Shown here: piece by piece, positions 61,815-64,000 of the stretch
Position numbering within the stretch: the first letter of the stretch is position 1
How the letters are laid out: each line of letters starts with the position of its first letter
NCBI RefSeq assembly: GCF_016595215.1
Contig: NZ_JAENHK010000010.1
Coordinates: 1,101,390 to 1,165,389, forward strand
Source of the DNA: Chryseobacterium paridis
GTDB taxonomy: Bacteria > Bacteroidota > Bacteroidia > Flavobacteriales > Weeksellaceae
DNA: 64,000 nt
Reading direction: 5' to 3'
Notes under the pieces: model-generated
Told to the model about the DNA's origin: nothing
The model's input: only the letters and a program-made list of their open reading frames with translations
Databases searched by the model: none
Made by a program: the position numbers and the translations under genes

Positions 61815-62465
61815 ATGTCACTACAAATCCCAAAACTTGTCGCTGGTATCTCAATTCCTGATAGCAATTTGGCACAACAGGCCACCGAGTTATTAATAGA
61901 ACATGGCTCCGACTTTCTTTACAATCATTCATTAAGGACATTTATTTTTGCTTCATTACATGGTGAGCGAAGAAAGCTGATATATGATAAAGAACTTTTA
62001 TACATCTGTTCAGTTTTTCATGACCTTGGGCTTACACCACATTATAGCAGTCCTGATAAGCGTTTCGAAGTAGATGGAGCTGATGCTGCACGTAATTTTT
62101 TGAAAGGACACGGTTTATCTGACCAGACACTGCAACTTGTATGGGATGCAATTGCCTTACACACTACGCCAGGCATTGTTGAATATAAAGAAGCTGAAGC
62201 AGTACTACTGAATTCGGGAGTAGCACTGGATGTCATAGGAAGAGGATATGAACATTTATCAGACAGTATTCGCAAAGAAATCACAGCTTATTTTCCACGT
62301 ACTGATTTTAAGAAAATAATTATTCCTACTTTTTTTGAGGGATTCAAACATAAACCGCATACTACTTATGGTAATATGAATGCTGATATTTGCACATGCA
62401 TGATCCCAGGTTTCAAAAGTCCTAATTTTTGTGATGCCATTTTACAGTCTCCGTGGGAAGAATAA
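61815..62465 (+). CDS. HD domain protein (cyanamide hydratase-like)
   Basis: The 216-residue protein has an HD metal-dependent hydrolase fold: the first histidine in YNHSLRTFIF (about 36-45), the HD dyad in SVFHDLGLT (about 66-74) and a later histidine in AIALHTTPG (about 116). The pattern matches the group that includes fungal and bacterial cyanamide hydratase-like proteins; the substrate is not certain. It stands alone behind a palindromic operator-like site. Confidence 0.82.
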   Translation: MSLQIPKLVAGISIPDSNLAQQATELLIEHGSDFLYNHSLRTFIFASLHGERRKLIYDKELLYICSVFHDLGLTPHYSSPDKRFEVDGADAARNFLKGHGLSDQTLQLVWDAIALHTTPGIVEYKEAEAVLLNSGVALDVIGRGYEHLSDSIRKEITAYFPRTDFKKIIIPTFFEGFKHKPHTTYGNMNADICTCMIPGFKSPNFCDAILQSPWEE

Positions 62466-62992
62466 AAATTTTCAATTAATCAGAGATATTATATCGAAAA
62501 AGAAGAGGCCGCCCATTACGGACAACCTCTTCATTTCAAAAAACTGACAGATGTTATTAGTTAATACCCTCTTCCATATATAATGGATTAATAATTCTAT
62601 TTGAGAACTTGTAAAAGTTAAATTCCGTCAATGTCAATACCAACATTTCAGAAATGCTACTATAAAAGTTTTTGCTAAAATACAAAAATTCCTTAATTAG
62701 TGACAAATTATCTAATTAAAAATACTTTAAATAAAGGATTTAAAACTATAGTATAATTCACATAAAAATGAATTATATAATTACTAAATAATTTTTTATC
62801 AATTATCAGAAATCAGAAGCAGATCCATGGTACTATCATGGTACTTTGCAATCTAATTTACATTAATCCAGCAAAATTAAAACTTTATTTCACTATTAAG
62901 TGTATTAAATAAATCTACAAATTAAAAATTACATGCTGTATATCAATAACTTAACATAATAAAAAAAATATCAAAAATAGGAATTATATATT
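62466..62992. other. AT-rich intergenic region
   Basis: No gene is visible. It contains an imperfect hairpin GAAGAGG/CCTCTTC (62502-62532) and a direct repeat CATGGTACT at 62826 and 62837. The promoter of the T9SS gene lies at its right end. Confidence 0.5.
62826..62845. repeat. Short direct repeat CATGGTACT
   Basis: Two identical 9-mers start at 62826 and 62837, 11 bp apart, about one helical turn. They lie 194 bp before the T9SS gene; significance is unknown. Confidence 0.4.
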
Positions 62993-63000
62993 TATATTTG
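62993..63000 (+). promoter_or_regulatory. -7 box (TATATTTG) of the cleaved-adhesin gene
   Basis: TATATTTG matches TAnnTTTG, 38 bp before the ATG at 63039. Confidence 0.45.
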
Positions 63001-63038
63001 ATAGATATCTAATATATTATTAACTATAAAAACTAATT

Positions 63039-63929
63039 ATGAAAAAACTTTCTTTTCTGGGAGTTCTGTTGGCATTATCTTCTGTAAGTGCACAGACAAC
63101 CATTTTTGAAGATAGCTTTGAAAGCTACGCAGATTTCGCTTATACAACTGGTACCGTAGGTAGCTGGACTTTAACTGACCTTGATGGTAAAAATTCGTAT
63201 ACTTTAAACGGCTCTACTTTTCCTAATCAAGGAATCCCAAAAGCTTATATTGTATTTAATAAGGCAGGACTAGTGCCTACAACTACCTCTACTCAGACAG
63301 CTGCAAGAACAGGAAATAAGGCTATGGCATGTTTTAATGCGAGTGCTCCCGCTCCACGTGTCAATAATGACTGGCTGATTAGCCCTAAGATTAATTTAGG
63401 TTCTACCGGAAACAATCTTAGTTTTTGGGTAAAATCTATACATGAAGATTATGGTGAAGAAAAGTTTAATGTTTGGGTTTCTACCACAAACACCAATACT
63501 ACAAGTTTTACTAAACTTAATTCAAGTGTCATAGTAACTCCAGCTGTTGTAGAGTATAATGAGCATACTTTTAATTTAGATGCTTATGCAGGACAAGGCG
63601 TTTATATTGCTATACAATGTGTCTCGGATGATCAGTTTGCCTTGTTTGTTGACGATTTTAAAGTTACCACTACGGGTACTTTAGGTACTTCTGAAGCGAC
63701 TAAAACTTCAGCTGGTATTTCTGTATATCCAAATCCTACATCGGATATCCTTACTATTAAATCCAAAGAAAAAGTAAATGCTATTGAAATTTTCGATATT
63801 GGAGGAAGAAAAGTAACAGCTACTTTGAATAATGATAAAGTTGATGTCAGACATTTAAGTTCTGGAAATTATATCATCAATATTGAAACTAAAAATGGTA
63901 AAACAACAGAGAAGTTCATTAAAAAATAA
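63039..63929 (+). CDS. T9SS-secreted protein with cleaved-adhesin (choice-of-anchor J) domain
   Basis: The 296-residue protein has a signal peptide (1-18, ending VSAQ), a cleaved-adhesin/choice-of-anchor J beta-sandwich (about 20-215, with FEDSFESY, DWLISPKINLG and ALFVDDFKV) and a type A T9SS C-terminal domain (about 225-296, with VYPNPTSDILTI and LSSGNYIINIETKNGK). It should be exported over the outer membrane by the type IX machinery and be surface-exposed. The domain is found in adhesins and in surface proteases; no catalytic domain is attached here. A terminator follows. Confidence 0.88.
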   Translation: MKKLSFLGVLLALSSVSAQTTIFEDSFESYADFAYTTGTVGSWTLTDLDGKNSYTLNGSTFPNQGIPKAYIVFNKAGLVPTTTSTQTAARTGNKAMACFNASAPAPRVNNDWLISPKINLGSTGNNLSFWVKSIHEDYGEEKFNVWVSTTNTNTTSFTKLNSSVIVTPAVVEYNEHTFNLDAYAGQGVYIAIQCVSDDQFALFVDDFKVTTTGTLGTSEATKTSAGISVYPNPTSDILTIKSKEKVNAIEIFDIGGRKVTATLNNDKVDVRHLSSGNYIINIETKNGKTTEKFIKK

Positions 63930-63952
63930 ATATTAATCCTTTTTATTATTAG

Positions 63953-63978
63953 AAAACACTCTCATGGAGTGTTTTTTT
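63953..63978 (+). terminator. Terminator of the cleaved-adhesin gene
   Basis: Perfect stem AAAACACTC/GAGTGTTTT with loop TCATG and a T-run. Confidence 0.88.
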
Positions 63979-64000
63979 GTTTTAAATATTTAGTATTTTC

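Overview
The window looks like chromosomal DNA of a flavobacterium, most likely Chryseobacterium or a close relative (family Weeksellaceae). The evidence is AT-rich sequence, Bacteroidota-type -7 promoter boxes (TAnnTTTG) in front of many genes, two secreted proteins with type IX secretion (T9SS) C-terminal sorting domains, a two-component 'propeller' LytS/LytTR sensor, a TPR-membrane-HTH regulator and a 58-residue histone H1-like protein. I see no rRNA, tRNA, CRISPR array, phage or insertion sequence.

Layout. 1-4500: translation and stress housekeeping (YciO/YrdC protein, YaaA, PrmC, a CHMI-type tautomerase), a class C beta-lactamase-fold lipoprotein and a DUF4180 protein. 4430-8150: an SDR/epimerase pair, a 7-TM AraC regulator and a rhomboid protease. 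8163-13197: topoisomerase IV (parE, a small membrane protein, parC). 13289-20029: sensor kinase and LytTR regulator followed by a T9SS-secreted PKD protein, a glycine-zipper lipoprotein and a YiiX-like cysteine hydrolase. 20143-23183: methionine aminotransferase, SDR and AraC regulator. 23336-24107: three tandem double-glycine-leader, cysteine-rich peptides. 24185-43246: mostly housekeeping (YchF, ferritin, GHL10 hydrolase, TypA, YceI, O-methyltransferase, Tex, RDD, M28 peptidase, histone H1-like protein, SNF2 helicase). 42332-49568: AraC regulator with an MFS exporter, then a second LytS/LytTR operon with a lipoprotein, and an S9 peptidase. 49649-63929: accessory metabolism and regulation (TPR-HTH regulator, AraC/MFS/SnoaL divergon, FAD dehydrogenase with SDR, a GNAT gene broken by an amber codon, aldehyde dehydrogenase with AraC, HD protein, a T9SS cleaved-adhesin protein).

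The strongest new signal is regulatory. The two genes units downstream of the first LytTR regulator share the 9-mer ACACTTATT repeated at exactly 21-bp steps (two copies at 17098, three at 18533), and in both promoters a TACATTTA -7-like box starts 41 bp after the start of the last repeat. This is the geometry expected for LytTR response regulators. The second LytTR operon has a different 9-mer, ATTGTTGAT, again at a 21-bp step, with a -7-like box 42 bp on. I therefore infer that each LytS/LytTR pair controls its neighbouring exported proteins through its own phased operator. The kinase, regulator, T9SS protein, glycine-zipper lipoprotein and cysteine hydrolase together are the best candidate here for an undescribed cell-surface system.

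Other points of interest are the three tandem GG-leader peptides with a conserved C-x6-C-x4-C pattern, REP-like palindromes around a GIY-YIG gene, heptameric intergenic repeats, a 54-codon partial copy of the LytS N-terminus, and several strong terminators on a strand where no gene is visible.
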